A DNA stretch of 64,000 nt from an uncultured Bacteroidales bacterium (GCA_902799655.1 CADCBH010000010.1:4932-68931); one strand, 5' to 3'; positions 44,497 through 53,083 are shown, numbered from the stretch's first letter. Numbers and translations: made by a program. Notes: a model not told the origin generated them from the sequence alone.

Positions 44497-44508
44497 TTAT
44501 TAACTTTA

Positions 44509-44536
44509 CGGGCTGAAGTCACCATGTTTCAGCCCG
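44509..44536. terminator. Hairpin without strong T-tract
   Basis: CGGGCTGAA and TTCAGCCCG form a 9-bp stem around a 10-nt loop. It follows the M16 gene by about 140 bp and is followed by CTTGCTTATAAT, a weak T-tract. It could end the M16 transcript. Confidence 0.45.
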
Positions 44537-44734
44537 CTTGCTTATAATATAATAATGTCTTATGTAGCAGGATATGTTGGCTGATGGAAGAGGGAAGATG
44601 TAAGATTAACATTAATTAGCCATTCCTGGATGTAACATTTTATTTTTATGCATACGATATTGGTAGAAAAGTATTAACTTTCTCCTATGGAGAAGTTAGG
44701 CGGCACCTCGGAAATAAAAATAAATTCTGATTAA

Positions 44735-44766
44735 TTTTGTATTTCGCTCGGTTTGTACTAACTTTG
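44735..44766 (+). promoter_or_regulatory. Promoter of the DUF1016 gene
   Basis: TTTTG at 44735-44739, a 19-bp spacer and TAACTTTG at 44759-44766. The ATG at 44775 is only 9 nt beyond the -7 box, so the mRNA would have a leader of just a few nt. Confidence 0.8.
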
Positions 44767-44774
44767 CAGAAGAT

Positions 44775-45914
44775 ATGAGTTATGATTTGAAAAATATCAA
44801 TAATAAAAGCAACCTCCTAAAGTATAAGGAGGAGTTTGAAACCGTTTATAGCATCATTGCAACTCATCGCAAAAGGGTTGTGCGTGTTGTTAATAACGAG
44901 TCAATGTCAATGGTATGGGAAGTTGGAGGATATGTTTCATATAAACTGAAGACTTCTGCCTGGGGTGATGGTGTGGTCAGGCAATTATCAGATTTTATCC
45001 GAACAAAAGACCCCACAGCAAGAGGTTGGAGTTATCGTACACTATATAAAATGGTGCAATTGTATGACACTTACTCCGCTGCATCTTTCGCTGAATTAAT
45101 TGCTCAAACAGATATGGCGAAGTATGGCGAAGTTGTGCCATTTGAAACGGCACAAATGGATGGCGACATAATTGTGCCATTCGAAATGGCACAAATTCCA
45201 AACGTACTGTTTACTACTGGCTGGACGAATCATCAGATTATTCTTAACAGATGTAAGACAGATACAGAGAGGCTTTTCTATATGCTATACGCAGGAAAAG
45301 AGCGATTGGAAAATAAGGAACTCATGCGAGTTATAAAGACTGACACAATGAATTCACTACTTGGGGGAAAAGATGCTCAGTCAAAGATAATGTCTAATAC
45401 TTATCCAGACTCACCACTGCTATTTAAGGATAAGGTATATCTTGAGATGCTGGGACTACCACTGGAATATAAGGAGTCGAAACTGAGAAAGGAGATTATT
45501 GCCCACATGAAAGATTTTATTCTGGAGATGGGCAAGGATTTCCTGTTTATTGATGACGAACACCGTATTGCTGTTGGTGGCAAGACTTTCAAGGTGGATT
45601 TGCTGTTCTATCACAGGTTACTGCAATGTATGGTGGCAATTGAATTGAAAACCGATGAGTTCCAACCCAAGGATTTGGGGCAGTTGGAGTTTTATTTGGA
45701 GGCACTAGATCAGGAGGAACGACGCTCGAACGAGAATCCGAGTATTGGCATTATCCTCTGTAAAGACGCAGATATGGAGGTGGTACGCTATGCATTGAAT
45801 CGTAGCATGTCGCCTACGATGGTGGCCCTGTATAAGGAACAATTACAGGCTGGTGGTGTTATCCAACGTAGTTTGGTAGAATTCTGCAAGTTTGTGAATA
45901 AGGGAAGGAAATAA
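44775..45914 (+). CDS. DUF1016 / YhcG-family PD-(D/E)XK nuclease
   Basis: A 379-aa protein. The DUF1016 N-terminal domain (RVVRVVNNESMSMVWEVGGYV, GWSYRTLYKMVQLYDTY) leads to a C-terminal nuclease domain with VDLLFYHRLLQCMVAIELK, FQPKDLGQLEFYLEALD and NPSIGIILCKD, the D...ExK core of YhcG. Such proteins occur in defence and mobile loci; the exact substrate is unknown. Near residues 123-140 VPFETAQ and VPFEMAQ are a duplicated unit coded by two near-palindromic 23-bp repeats. It is a stand-alone gene with its own promoter and terminator. Confidence 0.9.
   Translation: MSYDLKNINNKSNLLKYKEEFETVYSIIATHRKRVVRVVNNESMSMVWEVGGYVSYKLKTSAWGDGVVRQLSDFIRTKDPTARGWSYRTLYKMVQLYDTYSAASFAELIAQTDMAKYGEVVPFETAQMDGDIIVPFEMAQIPNVLFTTGWTNHQIILNRCKTDTERLFYMLYAGKERLENKELMRVIKTDTMNSLLGGKDAQSKIMSNTYPDSPLLFKDKVYLEMLGLPLEYKESKLRKEIIAHMKDFILEMGKDFLFIDDEHRIAVGGKTFKVDLLFYHRLLQCMVAIELKTDEFQPKDLGQLEFYLEALDQEERRSNENPSIGIILCKDADMEVVRYALNRSMSPTMVALYKEQLQAGGVIQRSLVEFCKFVNKGRK
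45133..45194. repeat. Two near-palindromic 23-bp repeats within the DUF1016 gene
   Basis: TTGTGCCATT-n3-AACGGCACAA-like sequence at 45133-45155 and TTGTGCCATT-CGA-AATGGCACAA at 45172-45194. The second is a perfect 10-bp inverted repeat. Their period is 39 bp (13 codons), so unit number can change without shifting the frame. Confidence 0.8.
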
Positions 45915-45976
45915 AAGGTCATAATCGACTCGATACGAAAGAACAATTGGTGATTTCCTAAATTCTCTTAATATCT

Positions 45977-46009
45977 ATCCCATACCTGCTGAAAGGTGTG
46001 GGATTTTTT
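45977..46009 (+). terminator. Terminator after the DUF1016 gene
   Basis: ATCCCATACC and GGTGTGGGAT pair in a 10-bp stem with one G-U, with an 8-nt loop and a run of T (TTTTTTG). Confidence 0.85.
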
Positions 46010-46031
46010 GTAACTTCGCATTTCGATTTCG

Positions 46032-46072
46032 GAGCGGGTTGTGTCATTGTGATGCATCACGCTCTTTTTTTT
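46032..46072 (+). terminator. Leader hairpin with T-run, attenuator candidate
   Basis: GAGCG (46032-46036) and CGCTC (46060-46064) enclose an inner GTGATGCATCAC palindrome, followed by eight T. It lies 24 bp before the 46-codon Cys-rich frame and after a TAACTTCG box (46011-46018), so it may be a leader attenuator of the VirE-type cassette. Confidence 0.5.
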
Positions 46073-46095
46073 CTAACTAAAAAAATAAAACCATT

Positions 46096-46236
46096 ATGAA
46101 ACCCAAAACAATGAAAGGGGCTTGTCTGGCCCAAGTCAAGGAAGCCTGCGCTGCCTGCTGCTCAGGTTTCCAACGAAAGAACGAGTTATTAACCATTAAT
46201 GGCAGGAAAGGAGGGGTGACGGTATGGCTAAGCTAA
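46096..46236 (+). CDS. Small Cys-rich protein (46 aa)
   Basis: A short frame (MKPKTMKGACLAQVKEACAA, then CCSGFQRKNELLTINGRKGG) with four Cys in 12 residues. It follows a leader hairpin and overlaps the start of the next gene by 13 bp, which suggests translational coupling. No family is recognised. The overlap and its position at the head of the cassette support it as a real gene; the short length limits confidence. Confidence 0.45.
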   Translation: MKPKTMKGACLAQVKEACAACCSGFQRKNELLTINGRKGGVTVWLS

Positions 46237-47366
46237 ATCAACTGATCCTCCTGGAGAAGATGATGGGGACGTATGACGAGATGAACATCAAGGATGCCAA
46301 TCTTACAAAATTCCAAGGTGCTTGTACTGAAAAGCTGGTGGATGAGATTATTGGCAGACTGGAGAAGATGGTGGTGAGCAAGACGCGACTGAGCTGCAGA
46401 AACGTACTGGTGACCAATTTCGAAACGATGACGAAGGAAACATCTTGGCTGAAATGCAAACTGTTCAACGACTTACCACGAGCAGTCAGCAAGGTACTGC
46501 AAGAGAAAGTGAAGAAGATGGTGGAACTGCTGAATATGCTGATGCTGAAAATTCTGAATGTGGATGAGCAATATGCAGCTACTTTCTTCAGAAAGCTGAA
46601 AGAGGGTTATGGAAAGAAGAGGATAACAGAATATGAGCTATGGAAAGCACGACTACCAGAGCTGACAATGGATCTGTTAGAAGCCTATCAGGTGCAGCTG
46701 ACTGCTAACATGTTGATGATGGGCGTACTGATGTATGACATAGCACCAACTGATGAAGAACTGGAGAGGGTGCAGTTGGAAAAGGTGCAGCAAAAACTGA
46801 GGCATGGCAAGGTGCTACCTGAGTGGTTCAGGGCTGAGTGTGCGAAGCTGCGTCGCTACTCGCATTGGGAGGGTGAGTGCTTCGTGATAGACTATAAGAA
46901 GCTGCGGAGGTATATGTTTCAGCATTTTGGTGCACTGACTCAGGAGCAGCGTATAGCGCTATTTGAGTATGATGTGCAGCTGAATATGATACATGGGGAC
47001 TTTGAGCGGCTGAAAGGTGAGGAAGAGGAGGAAGTGATGGAATGCGCTACTGATCTGCAAATGAAGAAGACCATAGAGCAATTGGAGGAAGAAGGAACGC
47101 TGAAAAACCTGTATGACTATACATGGATTATGAGCGTGATGAACCAGACACAGGGGTTGCCCGATTTCAATACTCCGAGTTCGCTGATAACATATCTCAA
47201 AGACCTGCACATAGAAAGACTACCATCGGAGGATAGCATCAACAGAAAACAAAACACATTTACAGGCACTTTCCCTGATTGGATATTCATCGATTGTGAT
47301 ACCACGGAAGCTAAGCGAAGAATCAATGTTGGCAAGCGATTTTTGAATATTTTTAGGGCTGCATAA
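46224..47366 (+). CDS. Uncharacterised cassette protein
   Basis: A 380-aa, mostly helical, charged protein with no signal or TM segments. Features include a Leu-rich N-terminal half (KLVDEIIGRLEKMVVSK), VQLEKVQQKLRHGKVLPEWF, and YKKLRRYMFQHFGALTQEQR. It belongs with the VirE/VapE-like cassette by position and orientation. I cannot assign a family; a replication- or regulation-related accessory role is possible from context only. Confidence 0.65.
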   Translation: MAKLNQLILLEKMMGTYDEMNIKDANLTKFQGACTEKLVDEIIGRLEKMVVSKTRLSCRNVLVTNFETMTKETSWLKCKLFNDLPRAVSKVLQEKVKKMVELLNMLMLKILNVDEQYAATFFRKLKEGYGKKRITEYELWKARLPELTMDLLEAYQVQLTANMLMMGVLMYDIAPTDEELERVQLEKVQQKLRHGKVLPEWFRAECAKLRRYSHWEGECFVIDYKKLRRYMFQHFGALTQEQRIALFEYDVQLNMIHGDFERLKGEEEEEVMECATDLQMKKTIEQLEEEGTLKNLYDYTWIMSVMNQTQGLPDFNTPSSLITYLKDLHIERLPSEDSINRKQNTFTGTFPDWIFIDCDTTEAKRRINVGKRFLNIFRAA

Positions 47367-47373
47367 ACAAATC

Positions 47374-47421
47374 TTCGGGAATTTATTCGGTAATTCGTTC
47401 CTGCGTTCGGGAATTTGTTCG
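47374..47421. repeat. Two 16-bp direct repeats (TTCGGGAATTT-TTCG)
   Basis: TTCGGGAATTTATTCG at 47374-47389 and TTCGGGAATTTGTTCG at 47406-47421, 32 bp apart. A partial unit (TAATTCGTTC) lies between. They are just upstream of a terminator and promoter pair and could be regulator-binding sites. Confidence 0.65.
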
Positions 47422-47457
47422 TGACGTACTTTTTCGTAAAGTGCGTCACTTTTTTTG
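47421..47457 (+). terminator. Terminator after the 46224-47366 gene
   Basis: GTGACGTACTTT and AAAGTGCGTCAC form a 12-bp stem with one T-G pair around TTCGT, followed by seven T. Confidence 0.9.
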
Positions 47458-47461
47458 TTTC

Positions 47462-47469
47462 TACCTTTG
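47462..47469 (+). promoter_or_regulatory. -7 element before the 47513 gene
   Basis: TACCTTTG lies 43 bp before the ATG at 47513. The -33 region overlaps the terminator stem and has no clear TTTG at the right distance. Confidence 0.5.
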
Positions 47470-47512
47470 CGTCGTCAATCAAAAATGACGGATTTAAAAA
47501 CGAATAAAAGTT

Positions 47513-47779
47513 ATGGTAGAACAAGTAAGATTTCAAACGATGAAACATTCGGAAATTAGCGTGAATGCCTATGGCATCACAGTAAAGAAGATGTGCGCCT
47601 CATGCCAGTTTAAAGAAGTATTGAACGACGGTGAGCGCGTGTGTAAGAAAATGCAGTTGAAAGTACGACGACAGTTCGTTTGTCGCCATTGGAAGATGTG
47701 TGACGGACTGAAGAACGCTGGACTGCAAAACGGAGGAGTGGTTCGCCTGAAAGGAACGCAAGAAATCATTATTCAATAA
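47513..47779 (+). CDS. Small Cys-rich protein, possible metal binder
   Basis: An 88-aa protein with five Cys: CASC, ERVC, FVC and MC within RVCKKMQLKVRRQFVCRHW. The spacing suggests a zinc or iron-sulfur site. No family is recognised. The positively charged core and its place upstream of the VirE/VapE-like gene suggest a nucleic-acid-related accessory role, which is inference. Confidence 0.65.
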   Translation: MVEQVRFQTMKHSEISVNAYGITVKKMCASCQFKEVLNDGERVCKKMQLKVRRQFVCRHWKMCDGLKNAGLQNGGVVRLKGTQEIIIQ

Positions 47780-47881
47780 CCAATTTAGTAAAATAACCGA
47801 GTCGAAGCGTGGTGGAGGAAGTCTACGTAGTGAAAATGGCCAAATTCTGACACAACCTTCACTCACAAATTCGAATCGATT

Positions 47882-48226
47882 ATGAAAAAGTACGTAGAAT
47901 TTTCAGACGAGGCACTGGAGTGCCTGCTGACAGGTAAGGCTGTAGAGGGAACACTGAAGATGGACCTGATGACGCGCCAAGTGAGCTTTAACATGTTTAA
48001 CCGTAAATCCAGACAGCCAGGCTATGTTAGACCTAAGGACTTGACGCTCTATGAGACGACGAGCGGATGGCTGAAGAAGAGCGTGAAGAAATTCAAGATC
48101 TTCGTCAGTGCCAACAACAAGATGAATCGCGAGCGTGCTGCCACAGAGATTCTGCGACAGGCCAAGGAGCTAGCAGACTATCTGAAGAACAACAAGACGA
48201 TAGAAGAAATCATGAACGAAATCTAA
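47882..48226 (+). CDS. Hypothetical protein upstream of the primase-like gene
   Basis: A 114-aa basic protein (FSDEALECLLTGKAVEGTLK; later FNRKSRQPGYVRPKDLTLYE). The C-terminal half is helical (MNRERAATEILRQAKELADYL). It is separated from the VirE-type gene by 9 bp, so the two are cotranscribed. I recognise no domain; similar small genes precede BT4734-type genes in Bacteroidales. Confidence 0.7.
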   Translation: MKKYVEFSDEALECLLTGKAVEGTLKMDLMTRQVSFNMFNRKSRQPGYVRPKDLTLYETTSGWLKKSVKKFKIFVSANNKMNRERAATEILRQAKELADYLKNNKTIEEIMNEI

Positions 48227-48235
48227 CTAGGAGTT

Positions 48236-50632
48236 ATGGGATTTTGCTATCAGAAGAATTTCAGTAATCCTACGTTGCCAGTAGACGAGGCCCAATTCTG
48301 GGCCCTCGTCAAGGCAACCCAATGGAATGAGAACATCGATAAGTATCGTGAGACGCATGATGCCGCACTCAAACGCAAACTGCCTGCCTTTATCTTCCAA
48401 GCTACGTTTGATGAAACCACGTCGAAGGCTGGGAAATTGGGACGCTGGCGCAAGCAGGCTGCAACGAGGTTGACAGGACTGGTGGTGATGGACATCGATC
48501 ACGTGGAGAATCCACAAGAGGTTCATGGTGAATGGTTAAAGGTTCATGGTGATCTGAAGAAGTTGGGGATTCTGCTCGTGTATGTGACGCCAAGTGGCAA
48601 AGGTCTGAAGATAGTGTTCAAGGCTCGGACGGAGTGGGGTAACCTCATCGACAATCAGCACGCGATGGCGAAGCTGTTGGGCGTGGAGGTGGATGAGAGT
48701 TGCAAGGACGCCAGTCGCATGAGCTTCATCTGCAAAGAGAGTGATATTTTATTTATTGACAAGGAGTTATTTACGTATGAAAACAAAGAATTTGCTGAGA
48801 AATACGATGCTGAGTATAGGGCTGGTCATAGTGCTGACACTAAGCCTGCTGCTATGGCCAGTACGAGTGTTAAACAGGGGCCTGCAGAAGGTGGGCAGGT
48901 GGACGTTGAGTCAGTACCGTTAAGTTTCAAGGGCATTCCCTACAGCGAGATCATCAGCGAGTGGTGGAAACGAAATGGTGGTGAGCCACAAGAGGGCGAG
49001 AGGAATGTGAAGCTGTACCAATTAGCAGTGAACCTGAGGGCTATCTGTGACAACAATAAACAGCTGCTCTTGAAGGTGATGCCTCGTCTGGGACTGGACG
49101 AACAAGAACTGCACAGCATCGTGGAATCAGCCTGCAAAGAACCACCCAAGGGACTTAGCAAGATGATGCAAAGCATTCTTGCGATGTCTGATGGAAGAGG
49201 GAAGATGTCAGACATCAGCCTTACGACTTCAATGATGGAGCGACAGCTCTGGGAGTGGGGCGAGAGGATTGAGGCGATGATGCCTGAATACCCGATATTG
49301 AGGGACATCTGCAAGGGCTTGAAGCGCAACCAGTATCCTGCTGCACTGTTCGTGGCTGGTGGACTACTGATGACCTTGATGACAAGGTGTACGTACAGAT
49401 TCTACCATCGTCGAGGGGATTTGCGAAGACTGAACAACTCGACGCTGATTATCGGTGACCCAGCAAGCGGTAAGAGCTTTGCCACCCGATTGTATAAGCT
49501 GTTGGCTGCACCTATCGTGGCTGCTGATAAGGTGGGCAAAGATGCCATCAATGCCTATCGTGAGCAGATGCGTACCAAAGGTGCCAATAAGGAGAAGCCC
49601 AAGAAACCGAAGGTGGTGGTCAGAGTGCACCCAGCTCGTACCTCTAACGCCCAATTCATTCAGGACATGGTGAACTCGGTGGAAAATGTAGATGGAGTGG
49701 ATGTACAGTTGCACATGCTGACCTTTGACACGGAGTTGGACAATACATTGTCACTGCAAAAGGGTGGGGCATACATCGACAAGCAGTCGTTGCAGCTGAA
49801 AGCTTTCCACAACGAAGAGGATGGTCAGGCATATTCGAACAACGATTCTGTCCTGCAGGACTTCATGGTGGTATGGAACTTTATCTACACAGGTACACCA
49901 TTGGCACTGAAGAAGATGGTGAACGAACAGAACTTCGGAAGTGGTCTCGCTACGCGTTTGACATGTATCCCTCTACCTGCCACCAACTTCAAGATGATGG
50001 ACGAAGACGATGAAGAGGTGGACGTGGAAAGTGACAACCGCCTGAGTGCATGGGCCGAGAAACTGGATAGGATGAAGGGTGAACTGACGGTAAGGAGTAT
50101 CGTTCATGAACTCTACGAGTGGACGTCGCGTCGTATGGCTGATGCAGAAGAGAACGAGTCAAAAGCTGACGAGATGTTGTTGAAACGCTGTGCTTATCAC
50201 GGATTGAACTTCTCTGCACCCTTCATCGTGATGCGTCATTGGGACAAAATGAAGCAGGATGGCCAGTACTGGTGTGGTGAGTTTGAGACGGATGAGGTGG
50301 ATTGGCGACTGGCTGAGCTGATCGTCAACGTCCAGTATGCTTGTCAGCGGTATTACTTTGGGGCAATGGCAGAGGCTTACTTTGACAACAAACTGAAGGA
50401 TGCCAGCGTCAACGTACAGCGCAAGCAGAAGACCTACGAAGGATTCAACAGACTGCCTGAGGAGTTTACCACTGAAGATGTGATGCGATGCTTTCAACTC
50501 AGAAGCATGTCTGCAGCTTATATGCGTATTAGTAGATTGGCAAAGGACAATCTTATTGAGAAAAAGGAAGATTTTGTTGAGGGTGGCTCCGCAAAAGTCC
50601 GCTATCGCAAAACGGGTACAATAATGTGCTAA
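48236..50632 (+). CDS. BT4734/VirE N-terminal and VapE/DUF3987-type primase-helicase-like protein
   Basis: A 798-aa protein. The N-terminal BT4734-like primase-type domain shows AATRLTGLVVMDIDHVENPQ and VYVTPSGKGLKIVFKAR with conserved acidic residues. A VirE N-terminal region follows, then a DUF3987 ATPase part: Walker A GDPASGKSFATRL (about residue 408) and MLTFDTELDNTLSLQKGG as a Walker-B-like block. Such proteins are found in mobile islands and phage-like elements of Bacteroidales. It lies just before a repeat shared with the HU/smalltalk region and before a P5/lysozyme-like gene. Confidence 0.88.
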   Translation: MGFCYQKNFSNPTLPVDEAQFWALVKATQWNENIDKYRETHDAALKRKLPAFIFQATFDETTSKAGKLGRWRKQAATRLTGLVVMDIDHVENPQEVHGEWLKVHGDLKKLGILLVYVTPSGKGLKIVFKARTEWGNLIDNQHAMAKLLGVEVDESCKDASRMSFICKESDILFIDKELFTYENKEFAEKYDAEYRAGHSADTKPAAMASTSVKQGPAEGGQVDVESVPLSFKGIPYSEIISEWWKRNGGEPQEGERNVKLYQLAVNLRAICDNNKQLLLKVMPRLGLDEQELHSIVESACKEPPKGLSKMMQSILAMSDGRGKMSDISLTTSMMERQLWEWGERIEAMMPEYPILRDICKGLKRNQYPAALFVAGGLLMTLMTRCTYRFYHRRGDLRRLNNSTLIIGDPASGKSFATRLYKLLAAPIVAADKVGKDAINAYREQMRTKGANKEKPKKPKVVVRVHPARTSNAQFIQDMVNSVENVDGVDVQLHMLTFDTELDNTLSLQKGGAYIDKQSLQLKAFHNEEDGQAYSNNDSVLQDFMVVWNFIYTGTPLALKKMVNEQNFGSGLATRLTCIPLPATNFKMMDEDDEEVDVESDNRLSAWAEKLDRMKGELTVRSIVHELYEWTSRRMADAEENESKADEMLLKRCAYHGLNFSAPFIVMRHWDKMKQDGQYWCGEFETDEVDWRLAELIVNVQYACQRYYFGAMAEAYFDNKLKDASVNVQRKQKTYEGFNRLPEEFTTEDVMRCFQLRSMSAAYMRISRLAKDNLIEKKEDFVEGGSAKVRYRKTGTIMC

Positions 50633-50642
50633 CACCCTAACA

Positions 50643-50662
50643 ACCTAACGTACTCACATTAG
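50643..50662. repeat. 20-bp repeat shared with the HU-LytTR intergenic palindrome
   Basis: ACCTAACGTACTCACATTAG here is identical to the complement of 26404-26423. Upstream units CCCTAAC and ACCTAAC (50634-50650) extend the similarity. It starts 11 bp after the primase-like gene stop. Confidence 0.9.
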
Positions 50663-50674
50663 AAATTTAGAATT

Positions 50675-51166
50675 ATGTTACCAAGAGAAATCAGAAATAA
50701 TAATCCACTGAATATCCGGAGAACGAAGGAGCAGTGGCAGGGAATGAAGAAGGAGCAGACGGACCCGCTGTTGACCTCCGGTCGACTCAGCTCTGGCTCG
50801 GCAGACTCGAAGCAAGCTTCAGTCTGCACTCACTATGACGCTGAGTTCTGCCAGTTTGAGAACTTAGCGTATGGGTGGAGAGCAGCTTTCAAGCTGCTCA
50901 CCCGTACCTACTACCACACGTACCGCCTCTATACCATCAGGGCCATCGTCAATAAGTGGGCGCCACCCAACGAGAACAATACGAGGGCGTATGTGGAGAA
51001 TGTCAGCAGGTTGACAGGCATCCATCCTGACGAGCCGCTGGGCATCCCGTCGGAGAGCCCAGCCCGCTGGATAGCGCTCGGCGCAGCGATGGCGATACAG
51101 GAGAATGGCATCACCAGCATCGACTGGTTCGCCATGCTGCAAGGGTGGGAGATGGCAAGGCAGTGA
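50675..51166 (+). CDS. Phage structural protein P5 / lysozyme-like protein
   Basis: A 163-aa protein like those often annotated structural protein P5 in Bacteroidales islands. REIRNNNPLNIRR and NLAYGWRAAFKLL, WAPPNENNTRAYVENVSRLTGI are typical, and the fold is probably lysozyme-like, acting on peptidoglycan. Residues about 31-51 (LTSGRLSSGSADSKQASVCT) are not typical and are coded by a DNA hairpin at 50801-50827, so this looks like an in-frame insertion. Follows the primase-like gene by 42 bp. Confidence 0.8.
   Translation: MLPREIRNNNPLNIRRTKEQWQGMKKEQTDPLLTSGRLSSGSADSKQASVCTHYDAEFCQFENLAYGWRAAFKLLTRTYYHTYRLYTIRAIVNKWAPPNENNTRAYVENVSRLTGIHPDEPLGIPSESPARWIALGAAMAIQENGITSIDWFAMLQGWEMARQ
50801..50827. 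repeat. Perfect hairpin inserted in the P5-like coding sequence
   Basis: GCAGACT-C-GAAGC-AA-GCTTC-AGTCTGC folds into 7 bp plus 5 bp of stem with one unpaired base per side at most. It interrupts the P5-like gene without shifting the frame. Confidence 0.75.
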
Positions 51167-51190
51167 GGAGTGAGGAGTGTGGAAACAAAA

Positions 51191-51217
51191 AAACGGAAGT
51201 CAATCGACTTCCGTTTT
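51191..51217. terminator. Bidirectional terminator
   Basis: AAACGGAAGT and ACTTCCGTTT flank CAATCG. A-tract before and T-tract after allow termination of both the P5-like gene and the convergent DUF349 gene. Confidence 0.88.
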
Positions 51218-51223
51218 CTGTGG

Positions 51224-53083
51224 TTATTTCTCGCGGTTCTCGGCATCGATGGCCTTGATCTTCTCGCGGACCAGCTGGACTTCGTCCTTGAGCTTCTGCA
51301 CCTTGCGGTTCATCTCGTCAATGAGGGAGTTGCCCTTCTTGGATGAGGCGTTGAGGAAGCCGAGGTTGTTCTCGTAGGTCTGCACCTCGCTCTTCAGCTG
51401 TTCATACTGGCGCATGAGACGGGCACGCTCGTTGTCGAGGGCATTCTCGCCACGCTCAGCGACCTGCTTGAGGTTGTCCTTGAACTTCGACAGGCGGCGT
51501 TTGGCAACGCTGATATTGAGGTCTTTATAGAGTTTGTCGAGGACGGCATGATACTCGTCGTAGAGCTTGTCCTTCTCCTTGAAGGGTACGTGACCGATGG
51601 CCTGATACTGTTCGACGAGCTGCTGTACTTTCTCCTGCAGACCCTCGCCGGCCTCTTGGGCAACGGTGCGGAGCTGCTCGATGATAGAGCGCTTCTTCTC
51701 GAGGTTGTCGCGCTCGTCGCTGCGTGTGTTGGCTCCTGAGGCATTGCGGGCCTCAAAGAACTTGTTGCAGGCTCCGAGGAACTCCTCCCAGAGCTGGTCG
51801 CCCAGCTTCTTGGGTACCATACCGATGGTCTTCCACTCCTTCTGCAGGTTGATGAGCTTGTCGCTGGTGGACTTCCAGTCGGTAGAATCTTGCAGGGCCT
51901 TTGCCTTCTCGATGAGGGCGCGCTTCTTATCGGCATTCTCCTTGAAGGTGTCTTTGAGACCGCGGAAGTATTCGGCCTTGCGTCCGAAGAAGTCGTCGCA
52001 GGCAGCACGGAAGCGCTCAAAGATCTTGACATTCATCTTCTGTGGTGCGAAACCGATGGTCTTCCACTCGGTCTGCAGCTCGATAATCTCTTTGGTGTGG
52101 CGCTCCCAGTCGCTGCTGCCCTTGTTCTCGATAGCTGCGATGGCCTCGACCTTCTCACAGAGTGCGGTCTTCTTGGCGAGGTTCTCTTCCTCCTTGGCGC
52201 GGAGGTCTTCGAAGTGCTGCTGGTGGCGCTTGTTGATGACGGTAGAGGCGTTCTTGAAGCGTGTCCATATCTCTTCGCGCAGCTCGCGGGCTACGGGACC
52301 CGTCTCGCGGTATTCCTGATGCAGCTTCTGCAGCTGGTGGAAGGCGCTGATGATATCGGTCTCTTCAGCGAGCTTCTCGGCAGCCTCGCAGAGCTTGGTC
52401 TTCAGTTCGAGGTTTTTCTTGAAGTCGTATTCGCGGGCCTCGCTGTTGAGCTTGAGCAGGTCATAGAACTGCTCGACATAGAGCTGGTAGTTGCGCCACA
52501 GCTCGTTGGCACGCTCAGCGGGGACGTTCTTGATTTCTTTCCACTCTTCCTGCAGGATCTTGAAGTCCTTATACGACTTGTTGGCCTCTTCAGGAGAGGT
52601 GATCATGGTCTTGATTTTCTCGATGATGGCGAGTTTCTTCTCCAGGTTGTCCTGTTTCTCCTGCTCTTGCTCGCGGAACAGCTTCTGGCGCTTTTCCTTG
52701 ATGATGCCCATCTCGGCCTTAAAGGCTTCTTCGTCGCTGTCGGGTGTAATCTGATACTGCTCCGGATCGCCTCCGCCGTCGATATATTCCTTCAGGCGGG
52801 CTTCGCGCTCAGCAATATGGAACTTGTAGAAGGCGGTCTTCAGATAGTCCACCTCTTCTTTCTGCGGAGCCTCGTCGCTGTGGGCTATTTCGCGCACGCG
52901 TTCCAAGACTTCTTTTTTGTTCTCATACTGTTTGCGCTCAGCGGCTGCTTCCTCTACGGGGGCTTCAACGGCTTCAGCTGGTGCCTCTACGGTCTCGGCG
53001 GGGGTTTCTACTGCAGTTTCCACTGTGCTGTTTTCTACATTCTGCTCCTCGATGGGGGCTTGTGCTTGAGAGTCCATCATCAT
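51224..53083 (-). CDS. DUF349 domain-containing protein
   Basis: A 619-aa cytoplasmic, strongly helical protein made of DUF349 repeats: KTMITSPEEANKSYKDFKI, LQEEWKEIKNVPAERANELW, LQTEWKTIGFAPQKMNVKIF, LQKEWKTIGMVPKKLGDQLW and VEQYQAIGHVPFKEKDKLYD. The acidic Ala/Glu/Val-rich N-terminus looks disordered, and the C-terminus is coiled coil. Function is not established; DUF349 proteins are common in Bacteroidetes. A -7 element (CAAAATTA on plus, 53142-53149) gives a leader of about 55 nt. Confidence 0.9.
   Translation of the reverse strand: MMMDSQAQAPIEEQNVENSTVETAVETPAETVEAPAEAVEAPVEEAAAERKQYENKKEVLERVREIAHSDEAPQKEEVDYLKTAFYKFHIAEREARLKEYIDGGGDPEQYQITPDSDEEAFKAEMGIIKEKRQKLFREQEQEKQDNLEKKLAIIEKIKTMITSPEEANKSYKDFKILQEEWKEIKNVPAERANELWRNYQLYVEQFYDLLKLNSEAREYDFKKNLELKTKLCEAAEKLAEETDIISAFHQLQKLHQEYRETGPVARELREEIWTRFKNASTVINKRHQQHFEDLRAKEEENLAKKTALCEKVEAIAAIENKGSSDWERHTKEIIELQTEWKTIGFAPQKMNVKIFERFRAACDDFFGRKAEYFRGLKDTFKENADKKRALIEKAKALQDSTDWKSTSDKLINLQKEWKTIGMVPKKLGDQLWEEFLGACNKFFEARNASGANTRSDERDNLEKKRSIIEQLRTVAQEAGEGLQEKVQQLVEQYQAIGHVPFKEKDKLYDEYHAVLDKLYKDLNISVAKRRLSKFKDNLKQVAERGENALDNERARLMRQYEQLKSEVQTYENNLGFLNASSKKGNSLIDEMNRKVQKLKDEVQLVREKIKAIDAENREK

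Noticed and set aside
44319..44525. A 68-codon minus-strand frame at the M16 3' end
   Set aside because: Its sequence is low-complexity and out of frame with the more protein-like remnant at 44332-44496.
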